A DNA stretch of 32,797 nt from an uncultured Roseateles sp. (GTDB lineage Bacteria > Pseudomonadota > Gammaproteobacteria > Burkholderiales > Burkholderiaceae). A program made the position numbers and the translations under genes. Under the pieces are notes generated by a model, which searched no databases, had not been told where the DNA came from, and was given only the letters and a program-made list of their open reading frames with translations. The DNA lies in the NCBI GenBank assembly GCA_946886855.1, contig CAMPJJ010000064.1:1-32797 (forward strand). Direction: 5' to 3'. This document shows, piece after piece, positions 8,125 through 16,152 of this stretch (the first letter of the stretch is position 1; each line of letters begins with the position of its first letter).

Positions 8125-8664
8125 TCAGGACTTGCCCGATGCACCCTTCGGGTCGACGGGATCCAGCAACACCCCATGACGGGCGATCAGTTCGGCGTGC
8201 GTGGCGTTGGACATCGTCCAGCGCCCCGCTTCGAGCACGTCCGCGGCCGGCCCCATGTCCTGCGTGTGGACCAGCCCCAGGCCCAGATCGGTCTCGAGGA
8301 ACAGGCGGTCCTGCTCATCGAGCACCGCGCCGGTCACCTGGGCCTCGCGTCCGGTATGGCTCAGCACACGGCCGTCCGGCTGCAGCCGCCAGATCCAGGG
8401 CGCCACCTCGAGCTGCAGGTAGACCCGCTGCGGACCGTTCTGGAAGAACCAGGCCCCCTGGTCGTCCGAGGCGTAGTTGCGGTCGATGAAGCCGATCAGC
8501 TTGTCGTGCACGATGCGGCTGCCCTTGACCGCCGGGAACGCGCCGGCGGCCTGGATGCGCTCGTCGCGCATGTACCAGTCGCCGCGCGCGTCCAGCGCCA
8601 GCCAGCCGTAGCAATGCGGCACGTTGGGCCACTTCTTCAAGGCGGCTTCGACGATCGCGTCCAT
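8125..8664 (-). CDS. conserved protein of unknown function (DUF2946-like size, family not identified)
   Basis: A 179-residue soluble protein with no signal peptide or membrane segment. It is rich in aromatic residues, with conserved-looking blocks CYGWLALDARGDWYMRD, FIDRNYASDD and GAWFFQNGPQRVYLQLE. I recognise these as typical of a small family common in Burkholderiales with no assigned role, but I cannot name the family with confidence. The start is supported by AAGGA 7 nt upstream. It is the last gene of a leftward series starting near ilvE, 61 bp after the YheT-like hydrolase, and ends 10 bp from the cytochrome terminator. No catalytic motif is evident. Confidence 0.85.
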   Translation of the reverse strand: MDAIVEAALKKWPNVPHCYGWLALDARGDWYMRDERIQAAGAFPAVKGSRIVHDKLIGFIDRNYASDDQGAWFFQNGPQRVYLQLEVAPWIWRLQPDGRVLSHTGREAQVTGAVLDEQDRLFLETDLGLGLVHTQDMGPAADVLEAGRWTMSNATHAELIARHGVLLDPVDPKGASGKS

Positions 8665-8725
8665 GAGCGTTCCTTTCCGGTCGCGGTCCGCGGGAGCGGG
8701 CCGCCGGGAGTTCGAGGGGCGCGGC

Positions 8726-9751
8726 TCAGAGCCGCGTCGAGAGCCAGTCCGTCACACGTTGCGGCATGGTGCGCACATGCCCGGGCGGTCGGCCCGACGG
8801 AAAACCGACATGCCCGCCCTCGCGCGGCTGCCACAGCGTCACATGCGCGCCGACATGGCTCTGCTCGGGCAGGCTGTGTGCCGGCACGAACGGGTCGTTG
8901 CGCGCGTTCAGCACCAGCGCCGGAATGCGGATCCGCGCCAGGTGCGGCTTGGCCGACGCGCGCAGCCAGTAATCGTCGACGTCCCGGAAGCCGTGCAGCG
9001 GCCCGGTAAAAATGTTGTCGAACTCGTAGAGGTTGCGCACGCGCCGCATCCGCTCGGCGTCGAACAGGCCGGGATGCTGTTTCAGCTTGCTCATCGCCTT
9101 GGGCATCATGGTCCGCAGGAACATCCGCGTATAGACCAGCCCGTTGAAGCCCTTGCCGATCGCGTGGCCGGCGGCCGTCAGGTCGATCGGCGAGCAGACC
9201 GAACAGACGGCCTGGACCGTCGCCGCCGCGCTCTCGCCGGCTTCCTGCGCCCAGCGCAGCAGCGCATTCCCACCCAGCGAGATGCCGACAGCCATCATCG
9301 GGCCGCGATGGGCGGCGCGCAGCTGCTCCAGCATCCAGCCGATCTCGAGGTAGTCGCCCGAGTGGTACGCGCGCGGCGCGAGGTTGAGCTCACCCGAACA
9401 CCCCCGGAAGTACGGCATCGCGAAGGCCCAGCCCCGTTGCTGCGCCACCGCCGCGAAGGCCTGCACGTACTGGCTCTCCACCGAGCCTTCCAGACCGTGG
9501 AAGAGCACGAGCAGCGGCCGTTCGGCGGGTGCGGCGGCGTCCATTGCCGGTCCTGTCCCTGTCCCTGCCGCTGTCGCTGCCGATGCCGCCGGATCGACCA
9601 GGTGCTCGACATCGACGAAATCGCCGTCCGGCGTGTGCCAGCGTTCGCGGCGGAACTGGGGGGGCGGGCCCTCGTAGCGCCGCGCGAACAGCGCGGGCCA
9701 GATCGTCTGGGCATGGCCTCCGGGCAACCAGGGAGGCGCCTGGTACTGCAT
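8726..9751 (-). CDS. yheT: YheT-type alpha/beta hydrolase
   Basis: A 341-residue alpha/beta hydrolase of the YheT/EMB8 family. The N-terminal WLPGGHAQTIWP is a hallmark of the family. LFHGLEGS is the oxyanion-hole loop, GISLGGN carries the nucleophile Ser158, and Asp286 (LNARNDPF) and His314 (EGGHVGF) complete the triad. Length matches E. coli YheT (about 340). The start at 9751 has GAGAGGGG at a normal distance, inside the 11-bp gap after the upstream SnoaL-like gene, so the two are likely translated from one message. Residues about 56-75 are an Ala/Gly/Thr-rich insertion encoded by hexamer repeats. The substrate is probably a small ester or lipid; it is not established. Confidence 0.92.
   Translation of the reverse strand: MQYQAPPWLPGGHAQTIWPALFARRYEGPPPQFRRERWHTPDGDFVDVEHLVDPAASAATAAGTGTGPAMDAAAPAERPLLVLFHGLEGSVESQYVQAFAAVAQQRGWAFAMPYFRGCSGELNLAPRAYHSGDYLEIGWMLEQLRAAHRGPMMAVGISLGGNALLRWAQEAGESAAATVQAVCSVCSPIDLTAAGHAIGKGFNGLVYTRMFLRTMMPKAMSKLKQHPGLFDAERMRRVRNLYEFDNIFTGPLHGFRDVDDYWLRASAKPHLARIRIPALVLNARNDPFVPAHSLPEQSHVGAHVTLWQPREGGHVGFPSGRPPGHVRTMPQRVTDWLSTRL
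9553..9588. repeat. six-unit CTGTCC/CTGCCG hexanucleotide repeat inside the YheT-like gene
   Basis: Six consecutive 6-bp units (CTGTCC twice, then CTGCCG, CTGTCG, CTGCCG, ATGCCG) encode an Ala/Gly/Thr insertion on the minus strand. This is the complement-strand relative of the GGGACG array at 1113. Confidence 0.75.
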
Positions 9752-9762
9752 GGACACCCCTC

Positions 9763-10224
9763 TCAATGCAGCGTCGTGGGCGCGCCGGCGGACACGATGG
9801 CCAGCTCCTGCTTCACATCCTGCGACGTGCCGGGGCTCGCATGGTGCGCGACCATGCGCCAGCCCAGCGCCGTCTTCAGGTAGACATTCGTCGCGACCAC
9901 CCACGCGCTCTGCACGCCGTCCTCGTCGGTGATCTCGACGCGTTCCAGCACCTGGTGGATCGCCGTCTCGCCGTTCACCAGCTTGCGCTGGCACTCGGGA
10001 TGAACAGGGATCGCGCCTCTGGCGAAGATCTGCTCGAAGCTCGCCCGGATCGCCGCCGCGCCGACGACGCGCGGACCGCCGGGATGCACGCAGCAGACCT
10101 CGTCCTCGTCGCCCCAGACGGCCATCAGCCGTTCCAGGTCGCCGGCCTGCAGGGCCTCGTAGAACTGCGCTTCGGTGTCCTCCGGAGAGGCCAGCAGCAG
10201 GGCGGTCTGAGGCTTGCGCACCAT
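9763..10224 (-). CDS. SnoaL/NTF2-like protein
   Basis: A 153-residue protein with the alpha+beta barrel pattern of the NTF2-like superfamily. An N-terminal helix EDTEAQFYEALQAGDLERLM is followed by VWGDEDEVCCVHPGG, IRASFEQIF, and paired strands around AIHQVLERVEI and WVVATNVYLK, ending in WRMVAHHASPG. The last motif, with His residues near the pocket mouth, is typical of SnoaL_3/DUF4440-like members. Such proteins bind small hydrophobic ligands or act as isomerases or stress factors, and the actual role is unknown. The start at 10224 has AAGGA 9 nt upstream. It lies 64 bp after the zinc-finger gene and 11 bp before the YheT-like hydrolase, so coupled expression with the hydrolase is likely. 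Confidence 0.88.
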   Translation of the reverse strand: MVRKPQTALLLASPEDTEAQFYEALQAGDLERLMAVWGDEDEVCCVHPGGPRVVGAAAIRASFEQIFARGAIPVHPECQRKLVNGETAIHQVLERVEITDEDGVQSAWVVATNVYLKTALGWRMVAHHASPGTSQDVKQELAIVSAGAPTTLH

Positions 10225-10288
10225 GGGTCTCGGTCCTTGTTCAGGGGAGCGGGCGGCGGACGACGTCGATGCCGTCGACCGTCGTGGC

Positions 10289-10507
10289 TCAGTGGCCGAC
10301 GGGCAGGTGCTCGCCGGCCTTCAGCTTGTACAGCGTGCCGCAGTACGGGCAGGCGCCTTCGCCGGTGTGGCTCAGGTCGATGAAGACGCGCGGATGGTTG
10401 CTCCACAGCGGCATCTTGGGATTCGGGCAGAAGACGACGCCCGGACCTTGCAGGTCTCGCGCGGTGACTTCGACGGTGGCCTTGGGCGTGGGGGTGTTGG
10501 CGCTCAT
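10289..10507 (-). CDS. small zinc-finger protein (CHCC type)
   Basis: A 72-residue protein with Cys27, His38, Cys53 and Cys56 arranged as in the zf-CHCC family, which is related to the zinc-binding part of the mitochondrial complex I subunit NDUFS6. The core reads VFCPNP...WSNHPRVF...CPYCGTLY. It sits 71 bp downstream of ilvE, a pairing common in betaproteobacteria. The function of the bacterial members is not established; a metal-binding or iron-sulfur assembly role is inferred from the family. The ribosome binding site is weak (AAGAACAAG). The gene is easily missed because a longer frame shares its reading frame upstream. Confidence 0.88.
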   Translation of the reverse strand: MSANTPTPKATVEVTARDLQGPGVVFCPNPKMPLWSNHPRVFIDLSHTGEGACPYCGTLYKLKAGEHLPVGH

Positions 10508-10578
10508 GATCTTGTTCTTGAAAGCTGGCTGGGACGGACAGGTGGCGATCCAGGGGTGGCGGGGCGCGGAGGCCCCGC

Positions 10579-11502
10579 TCAGACCACGGTCAGCCAGTGG
10601 GCGTATTTGGGATTGCGGCCGTTGACGATGTCGAAGAAGGCCGACTGGATCTTCTCGGTGATCGGGCCGCGGCTGCCGCTGCCCAGTTCGATGCGGTCGA
10701 GCTCGCGGATGGGCGTCACTTCGGCCGCGGTGCCGGTGAAGAAGGCCTCGTCGCTGATGTAGACCTCGTCGCGGGTGATGCGCTTCTCGACCAGCTTCAG
10801 GCCCAGGTCCTCGCAGATGGCGAAGATGGTGTTGCGGGTGATGCCGTTGAGCGCGCCGGCCGACAGGTCCGGCGTGTAGACGACGCCGTTCTTGATGATG
10901 AAGAGGTTCTCGCCCGCGCCCTCGGAGACGAAGCCCGAGGCGTCCAGCAGCAGCGCCTCGTCGTAGCCGTCCTCGGTCGCTTCCATGTTGGCGAGGATCG
11001 AGTTGGTGTAGTTCGACACCGTCTTGGCCTGCGTCATCGTGATGTTGACGTGGTGGCGGGTGTAGCTGCTGGTCTTGACGCGGATGCCGCGCTTGAGGCC
11101 TTCCTCGCCCAGGTAGGCGCCCCAGGCCCAGGCGGCGACCATCAGGTGGATCTTGTTGCCCTTGGGGCTCACGCCCAGCTTCTCGCTGCCGATCCAGGTC
11201 AGCGGACGCAGGTAGCAGCTGGCCAGCTGGTTCTCGCGGACGACCGCCTTCTGCGCTTCCTCGACCTGCTCGATCGGGAACGGGATCTTCATGCGCAGGA
11301 TCTTGGCGCTGTTGAACAGGCGCTCGGTGTGCTCGCGCAGCCGGAAGATCGCGGGACCCTTGTCGGTCGGGTAGGCGCGCACGCCTTCGAAGGCGCCGCA
11401 GCCGTAGTGCAGGGTGTGGGTCAGCACATGGATCTTGGCGTCGCGCCAGTCCACCAGCTCGCCGTCCATCCAGATCTTGCCGTCGCGATCGTCCAGGGAC
11501 AT
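10579..11502 (-). CDS. ilvE: branched-chain amino acid aminotransferase
   Basis: A 307-residue PLP enzyme of fold type IV that transfers the amino group between glutamate and the 2-oxo acids of Val, Ile and Leu. Signatures are HTLHYGCGAFEGVRAY at 29-44, Lys160 in QAKTVSNY as the PLP lysine, FVSEGAGENLF and FFTGTAAEVTPI near the C terminus. Length equals the E. coli enzyme (about 309). The start at 11502 is preceded by AAAGGAAG at good spacing; an in-frame ATG at 11526 lacks one. It is followed at 71 bp by the CHCC zinc-finger gene and preceded at 51 bp by a small membrane protein gene on the same strand, so it probably belongs to a longer leftward operon. Confidence 0.96.
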   Translation of the reverse strand: MSLDDRDGKIWMDGELVDWRDAKIHVLTHTLHYGCGAFEGVRAYPTDKGPAIFRLREHTERLFNSAKILRMKIPFPIEQVEEAQKAVVRENQLASCYLRPLTWIGSEKLGVSPKGNKIHLMVAAWAWGAYLGEEGLKRGIRVKTSSYTRHHVNITMTQAKTVSNYTNSILANMEATEDGYDEALLLDASGFVSEGAGENLFIIKNGVVYTPDLSAGALNGITRNTIFAICEDLGLKLVEKRITRDEVYISDEAFFTGTAAEVTPIRELDRIELGSGSRGPITEKIQSAFFDIVNGRNPKYAHWLTVV

Positions 11503-11553
11503 GGGTCTTCCTTTGAGGCCGCGCATGGGCCGGGTGCTGCGAAGTCGGGGATT

Positions 11554-11961
11554 TTATGCGGCCGGTGTGTCGGCGGGGGCGGCCGATGCGGGAGCCTGGG
11601 CGCGGATCAGCGCCCATCGCGCGACGGCGCCGCGTTCCATGACCACGTCCACCGCGTCGCCGCCGGTGTCGGTCCAGCGGTAGGTGTTCTCCTCGACCTT
11701 CACGCCCAGCGACTTGCACAGGCGGATCAGGTCGATCAGCTTCATCCCGGCGTGCAGCTTCGCGTTCAGCATGATCGCGCTGGACACGTGCCCCAGCGGC
11801 GAGTTCTGCGCCGTGCGCATGACGCGCATCAGCTGCGAGAACTGCAGCAGCAGGTAGAAGATGACGGCGGACGTGCCCAGGACGGCGCCCTTCCAGCCGA
11901 AGAAGTAGGTGCCGCCGACGATGGCGGCGAGGGCGAGGAGGAGGCCGACGAGGCGGTTCAT
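11554..11961 (-). CDS. small inner-membrane protein of unknown function
   Basis: A 135-residue protein with two N-terminal membrane segments (about residues 3-20 and 24-40), then a soluble domain containing MRTAQNSPLGHVSSAIMLNAKL and LIDLIRLCKSLGVKVEE, and an Ala/Pro-rich tail. I do not recognise the family. A GGAG box lies about 9 nt before the ATG. It is placed between radA (124 bp upstream) and ilvE (51 bp downstream), all leftward, and is likely co-transcribed with ilvE. Orientation suggests the soluble part is cytoplasmic. Confidence 0.85.
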   Translation of the reverse strand: MNRLVGLLLALAAIVGGTYFFGWKGAVLGTSAVIFYLLLQFSQLMRVMRTAQNSPLGHVSSAIMLNAKLHAGMKLIDLIRLCKSLGVKVEENTYRWTDTGGDAVDVVMERGAVARWALIRAQAPASAAPADTPAA

Positions 11962-12055
11962 GCGGGGGAGCTCCGAAGGGGATGGGACCGAACCCGCGAT
12001 TGTCGTCGGGCCGCCGCGGTGCCGGCTGTGGCGATTGCGGATGCCGACGTCGTCC

Positions 12056-12071
12056 GCGCCGACGTCGGCGC
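12056..12071. repeat. perfect 16-bp palindrome GCGCCGACGTCGGCGC
   Basis: A complete 16-bp dyad lies just after the radA stop, in the gap to the small membrane protein gene. A partial copy, GCCGACGTCG, precedes it at 12043. It could be a 3' hairpin for radA or a regulator site; there is no T-run on the radA strand. Confidence 0.5.
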
Positions 12072-12085
12072 TCCCGCAGTGATCG

Positions 12086-13444
12086 TCACAGGGCGCGCAG
12101 GATCTCGATGGCGTCCTCGATCCGGGCGACCGGGTGCACGGTCAGGCCGTCGATGGGCTTCTTCGGCGCGTTGGCCTGCGGCACGACGGCGATCGAGAAC
12201 CCCAGCTTGGCGGCTTCCTTCAGCCGTTCCTGGCCGCGCGGCGCGGGACGGACCTCGCCGGCCAGGCCGACCTCGCCGAAGGCGAAGAAGCCCTTGGGCA
12301 GCGGCTTGCCGCGCAGCGAGCTCTGGATGGCGAGCAGCACGGCCAGGTCGGCCGCCGGCTCGCTGATGCGCACGCCGCCCACGGCGTTGACGAAGACGTC
12401 CTGGTCCATCGTGGCCACGCCCGCATGCCGGTGCAGCACCGCCAGCAGCATCGCCAGGCGGTCGCGCTCCAGGCCCACGGACAGCCGGCGAGGGCTCGGC
12501 CCGCCGCCGTCGACCAGCGCCTGCAGCTCCACCAGCAGCGGCCGCGTGCCCTCCAGCGTGACCAGCACGCAGGAGCCGGGCACCGGCTCGCCGTGCGTGG
12601 ACAGGAAGATCGCGCTCGGATTGGTGACGCCCTTCAGGCCCTTCTCGGTCATCGCGAAGACGCCGATCTCGTTGACCGCGCCGAAGCGGTTCTTGATCGC
12701 GCGGACCAGCCGGTAGCTGCTGTGGGTGTCGCCCTCGAAATAGAGGACGGTGTCGACGATGTGCTCCAGCACGCGCGGCCCGGCCAGCGCGCCTTCCTTG
12801 GTCACGTGGCCGACCAGCACCATCGCGCAGCCGCCGGACTTGGCGGTGCGGGTGAGCTGCGCGGCGCATTCGCGCACCTGCGCGACCGAGCCGGGCGCCG
12901 AGGAGAGCTGCTCGGAATACATCGTCTGGATCGAGTCGATGACGCAGAAGTCGGGTTGCTCGACCTCGATCGTGGCGAGGATCTTCTCCAGGCCGATCTC
13001 GGCCAGCACCCGCACCTGGGACCCGTCCAGGCCCAGGCGCCGGGCGCGCATGGCCACCTGCGCGCCGGATTCCTCGCCGGTGACGTAGAGCACCTTCATC
13101 TGCCGGGACAAGGCGTCGACCGCCTGCAGCAGCAGCGTCGACTTGCCGATGCCCGGGTCGCCGCCGATCAGCACCACGCCGCCGGTGACGATGCCGCCGC
13201 CCAGCACGCGGTCCAGCTCCTCCAGCGACGTGGGCGTGCGCTCGAAGTCGCGGGCCTCGATCTCGGACAGGGTCGCCACCGGCTGGCTGCGGGCCAGCGC
13301 CTGGAAGCGGTTCTTCCCGGCGGCGGGTTCGGCCGCGGTCTCGACGAGGGTGTTCCAGGCGCTGCAGGACGGGCAGCGGCCCAGCCACTTGGCGCTGGTG
13401 GCGCCGCATTCGGAACAGACGTAGTGGGATTTCGGAGCAGCCAT
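12086..13444 (-). CDS. radA: DNA repair protein RadA
   Basis: A 452-residue RecA-like ATPase and helicase that promotes branch migration in homologous recombination. The zinc finger has Cys10, Cys13, Cys24 and Cys27. Walker A is GGDPGIGKST (94-103), Walker B lies in CVIDSIQTM, the RadA-specific motif is AIKNRFGAVNEIG, and the C-terminal Lon-protease-like domain ends with RIEDAIEILRAL. Length matches the family (about 455). The start at 13444 begins directly before the zinc finger; the frame continues open upstream for 34 codons without family support. A cluster of TGTGGA words lies immediately upstream, within the likely promoter region. The sodium/solute symporter gene upstream is on the same strand, 273 bp away. 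Confidence 0.97.
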   Translation of the reverse strand: MAAPKSHYVCSECGATSAKWLGRCPSCSAWNTLVETAAEPAAGKNRFQALARSQPVATLSEIEARDFERTPTSLEELDRVLGGGIVTGGVVLIGGDPGIGKSTLLLQAVDALSRQMKVLYVTGEESGAQVAMRARRLGLDGSQVRVLAEIGLEKILATIEVEQPDFCVIDSIQTMYSEQLSSAPGSVAQVRECAAQLTRTAKSGGCAMVLVGHVTKEGALAGPRVLEHIVDTVLYFEGDTHSSYRLVRAIKNRFGAVNEIGVFAMTEKGLKGVTNPSAIFLSTHGEPVPGSCVLVTLEGTRPLLVELQALVDGGGPSPRRLSVGLERDRLAMLLAVLHRHAGVATMDQDVFVNAVGGVRISEPAADLAVLLAIQSSLRGKPLPKGFFAFGEVGLAGEVRPAPRGQERLKEAAKLGFSIAVVPQANAPKKPIDGLTVHPVARIEDAIEILRAL

Positions 13445-13468
13445 GCGCGCGATTGTCGCCGCCCGCGC

Positions 13469-13699
13469 TGTGGACAACCCTGTTGAGAAGCCTGTGGATG
13501 CGCGGTGTGCGGGCTGTGGGGGGACGGGGGATGTCCTGTGGGCCACCCCGGATGGGGATGTGGATGGGCTGTGGAAAAGCGGGCCCTCCGCTGTGGTTAT
13601 CCAGTGGAAAGGCGGTGGAAAGGCGGTGGACTTGCCGTGGAGGACCCGTGGACAAGCGGTGGAGAAACGGCCCTCCGGCCGGGGATGAGCTGTGGACAG
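13469..13699. promoter_or_regulatory. cluster of DnaA-box-like TGTGGA words upstream of radA
   Basis: Within 231 bp I count TGTGGACAA (13469), TGTGGATGC (13493), TGTGGATGG (13559), TGTGGAAAA (13570), TTATCCAGT (13597, opposite orientation), CGTGGACAA (13647) and TGTGGACAG (13691). The consensus DnaA box is TTATCCACA, complement TGTGGATAA; these match at 6 to 8 of 9 positions. Repeated GGCGGTGGA words are interspersed. The region is between radA and the symporter gene and has no coding potential I trust. Possible DnaA binding or titration site; high GC and G/T skew could also create such words. Confidence 0.4.
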
Positions 13700-13717
13700 G
13701 CTGGGGTCAGGCTGTGC

Positions 13718-15184
13718 TCAAGCGGCCTTCGGCTGGGGATAAGCCGCGGGCCGCGAGCCGGCCCAGAGACCGCCGAAGGTCAGGGCGGCATTGACCAGCA
13801 GCAGCTCCAAGCCCATCCGGTAGTCCCCGAAGAGGGTGGCCTGGTGGGCGTCGACGACCCAGCACAGCGCCGGGGCCGCCAGCGCGACCCCCGGCAGCAC
13901 GCCCGCGCGCAAGGTCCGCGCCGTCAGGATGCCGAAGGCGAACAGCCCCAGCAGCGGTCCGTAGGTGTAGCCCGCCAGCTTCAGGATCAGCGAGACCATG
14001 CTCGGATCGTCGAGCCAGCGGAAGCCCAGCGTCAGCAGCAGGAACAGCAGCGCATAAGCGAGGTGGACGGCCTTGCGGACGCGGCGCTGGCGGGCCTCGT
14101 CCCAGTCGCGACGTTCCTGCAGGCCGATCAGGTCGATGCAGGTGCTGGAGGTCAGCGCGGTGATGGCGCCGTCGGCGCTCGGGAACAGCGCCGAGATCAG
14201 CGCGACCACGAAGATCAGCTGCACCCAGGCCGGCAGGTGACCCATCACCACGGCGGGGAAGAGCCGGTCGCCCTGGGCGCCGATGGCCTGCTGCTGCGCA
14301 TACATCGTCAGCAGACCGCCGAGGAACAGGAACAGCAGCACCACGACGGTCATGATGGCCGCCATCACCATCATGTTCTTCTGCGCGTCGGCCAGACGCT
14401 TGACCGAGATGTTCTTCTGCATCATCTCCTGGTCCAGGCCCGTCATCGCGACGGCGATGGCCGCGCCGGCGAGCAGCTGCTTGGCCCAGTGGGCGGCGCT
14501 CATCGGGTCGGTGACGAAGACGTCGGCCAGCCCCGCGGCGCGCATCGCCTGCCAGCCGGAGACCAGGTCCAGGCCCAGCGCGTGGAGCAGGAACACCACG
14601 CAGATCACCAGGCCGCCCAGCATGCCGGTGGTCTGGAGCGTGTCGGTCCAGACGATGGTCTTGACGCCGCCCTCGAGCGTGTAGAGCAGGATCATCACGA
14701 GCACCAGCAGCGCGCTGAGCCAGAACGGCATGCCGAACTGGGCCAGCACCAGGTCCTGCAGGATGCGCACGACGAGGTAGAGGCGGGCGGTCGCGCCCAG
14801 GGTGCGGGACAGGATGAAGAAGCCGGCGCCGGTGCGGTGCGCGGCCACGCCCAGGCGCGCGCCGAGATAGCGGTAGATGGAGCTCAGGTTCAGCCGGTAA
14901 TAGAGCGGCAGCAGCACGAAGGCCACGACGGCGTAGCCGGCGAACTGGCCCAGCATGATCTGGAAGTAGCTGAACGCGCCGGCGCCGACGGAGCCCGGCA
15001 CGCTGATGAAGGTCACCCCGGAGAGGGAGGTGCCGATCATCCCGAAGGCGACCAGGCCCCAGTGGCTGTTGCGGTTGCCGATGAAGAAGCTGTCGTTGTC
15101 CGCGCGGCGCGACGTCCACCAGGCCACCGCCAGCAGCAGCGAGAAGTAGGCGACGACGACGGCGAGCAGGACGGAGGCGGACAT
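13718..15184 (-). CDS. sodium:solute symporter (SSS family)
   Basis: A 488-residue polytopic transporter with about 13 hydrophobic segments. The N terminus holds FIGNRNSHWGLVAFGM and GTSLSGVTFISVPG, matching the unwound first core helix of SSS proteins where Na+ and substrate bind. TLEGGVKTIVWTDTLQ and ALFPSADGAITALTSS are further family motifs. The substrate cannot be assigned from sequence; close families move sugars, proline or organic acids. No ribosome binding site is obvious before the ATG at 15184. It faces away from the LysE-type exporter across a 190-bp gap that must hold divergent promoters. Confidence 0.93.
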   Translation of the reverse strand: MSASVLLAVVVAYFSLLLAVAWWTSRRADNDSFFIGNRNSHWGLVAFGMIGTSLSGVTFISVPGSVGAGAFSYFQIMLGQFAGYAVVAFVLLPLYYRLNLSSIYRYLGARLGVAAHRTGAGFFILSRTLGATARLYLVVRILQDLVLAQFGMPFWLSALLVLVMILLYTLEGGVKTIVWTDTLQTTGMLGGLVICVVFLLHALGLDLVSGWQAMRAAGLADVFVTDPMSAAHWAKQLLAGAAIAVAMTGLDQEMMQKNISVKRLADAQKNMMVMAAIMTVVVLLFLFLGGLLTMYAQQQAIGAQGDRLFPAVVMGHLPAWVQLIFVVALISALFPSADGAITALTSSTCIDLIGLQERRDWDEARQRRVRKAVHLAYALLFLLLTLGFRWLDDPSMVSLILKLAGYTYGPLLGLFAFGILTARTLRAGVLPGVALAAPALCWVVDAHQATLFGDYRMGLELLLVNAALTFGGLWAGSRPAAYPQPKAA

Positions 15185-15374
15185 GGCGCGGGATTATTGG
15201 AGCGCCGGGGCGGGGGCGGCATTCCGAATGTGGCAGCTGGCATAACCCCGCCGCTCGCGGCCCATGCGCCGCTCCTGTGCCGCCCAGGCCCTGCCGACGC
15301 GCCGTCCATTCCCTGACCTTCGTCGGCGCAAGGGTCGGCGTGCTACAACCTCGGCTCCTTCGAAGGAGTCGATC

Positions 15375-16007
15375 ATGGAGTTGTCAGTCTGGCTGGGGTT
15401 CTTCGCAGCCTCCTGGGCCATCAGCCTGTCCCCGGGCGCGGGTGCCATCGCGGCGATGAGCGCCGGGCTGAATCACGGCTTCCAGCGCGGCTACTTCATG
15501 ACCATGGGCCTGATCCTGGGCATCCTGACCCAGATCGTGGTGGTCGGCGCCGGCCTCGGCGCGCTGATCGCGGCGTCCGAACAGGCGTTCGCGGTGGTCA
15601 AGTGGGCCGGCGTGGCCTACCTGGTCTACCTGGGCATCCAGCAGTGGCGCTCGCCGGCCAAGCCGCTGGTGGCGGAACAGGCCGAAGGCAAGCAGGTGTC
15701 GCGTCGTGACCTGGTCCTGCGCGGCTGGGGCATCAACGCGGTGAACCCCAAGGGCACGGTCTTCCTGCTGGCCGTGGTGCCCCAGTTCCTGAACCTGCAC
15801 CACAGCCTGCCGCAGCAGTACGCGGTGATCGGCGCGACGCTGGCCTTCACCGACGCGGTCGTCATGGCCGGCTACACGCTGCTGGCGGCGCGCGTGCTGC
15901 GGGCGCTGAAGTCGGAATCGCACCTGAAGGCGATGAATCGGATCTTCGGATCGCTGTTCGTCGGCGCCGGCGCCTTGCTGGCGACCTTCAAGAAGGCCGC
16001 CGACTGA
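15375..16007 (+). CDS. LysE/RhtB-family amino acid exporter
   Basis: A 210-residue inner-membrane protein with about six hydrophobic segments. The N-terminal SLSPGAGAIAAMSAGLNHGF is the family signature (SPGPxxxxxxxxGxxxG), and GWGINAVNPKGTVFLLAVVPQF is the conserved NPK motif in the middle; I give its first part only as anchor, GWGINAVNPKG. Members export lysine, threonine, homoserine or homoserine lactone; GAGAIAAM is close to RhtB-type proteins. The start at 15375 is set by GAAGGAG six to seven bases upstream. A GC-rich hairpin follows at 16062. Confidence 0.92.
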   Translation: MELSVWLGFFAASWAISLSPGAGAIAAMSAGLNHGFQRGYFMTMGLILGILTQIVVVGAGLGALIAASEQAFAVVKWAGVAYLVYLGIQQWRSPAKPLVAEQAEGKQVSRRDLVLRGWGINAVNPKGTVFLLAVVPQFLNLHHSLPQQYAVIGATLAFTDAVVMAGYTLLAARVLRALKSESHLKAMNRIFGSLFVGAGALLATFKKAAD

Positions 16008-16061
16008 GCTCGACGGCCAGTTCATCCCGGTGACACCCGCGAGGGCGTCGCCACCCACGGA

Positions 16062-16093
16062 AGGCCGCCCCCACAGGGCGGCCTCGTCGTTTC
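16062..16093 (+). terminator. terminator-like hairpin after the LysE-type gene
   Basis: AGGCCGCCC (16062-16070) pairs with GGGCGGCCT (16076-16084) around a 5-nt loop, followed by CGTCGTTTCC. The T-run is poor, so termination may be partial. Confidence 0.6.
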
Positions 16094-16152
16094 CACCGGA
16101 CCGCTGAATGCCTCTGCGCACGGGCGGCCGGTACAGATCGCCGCCGCACATC

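Noticed and set aside
13445..13717. Replication origin (oriC)
   Set aside because: DnaA-box-like words are present, but there is no AT-rich unwinding region and no dnaA, dnaN, gyrB or parAB nearby.
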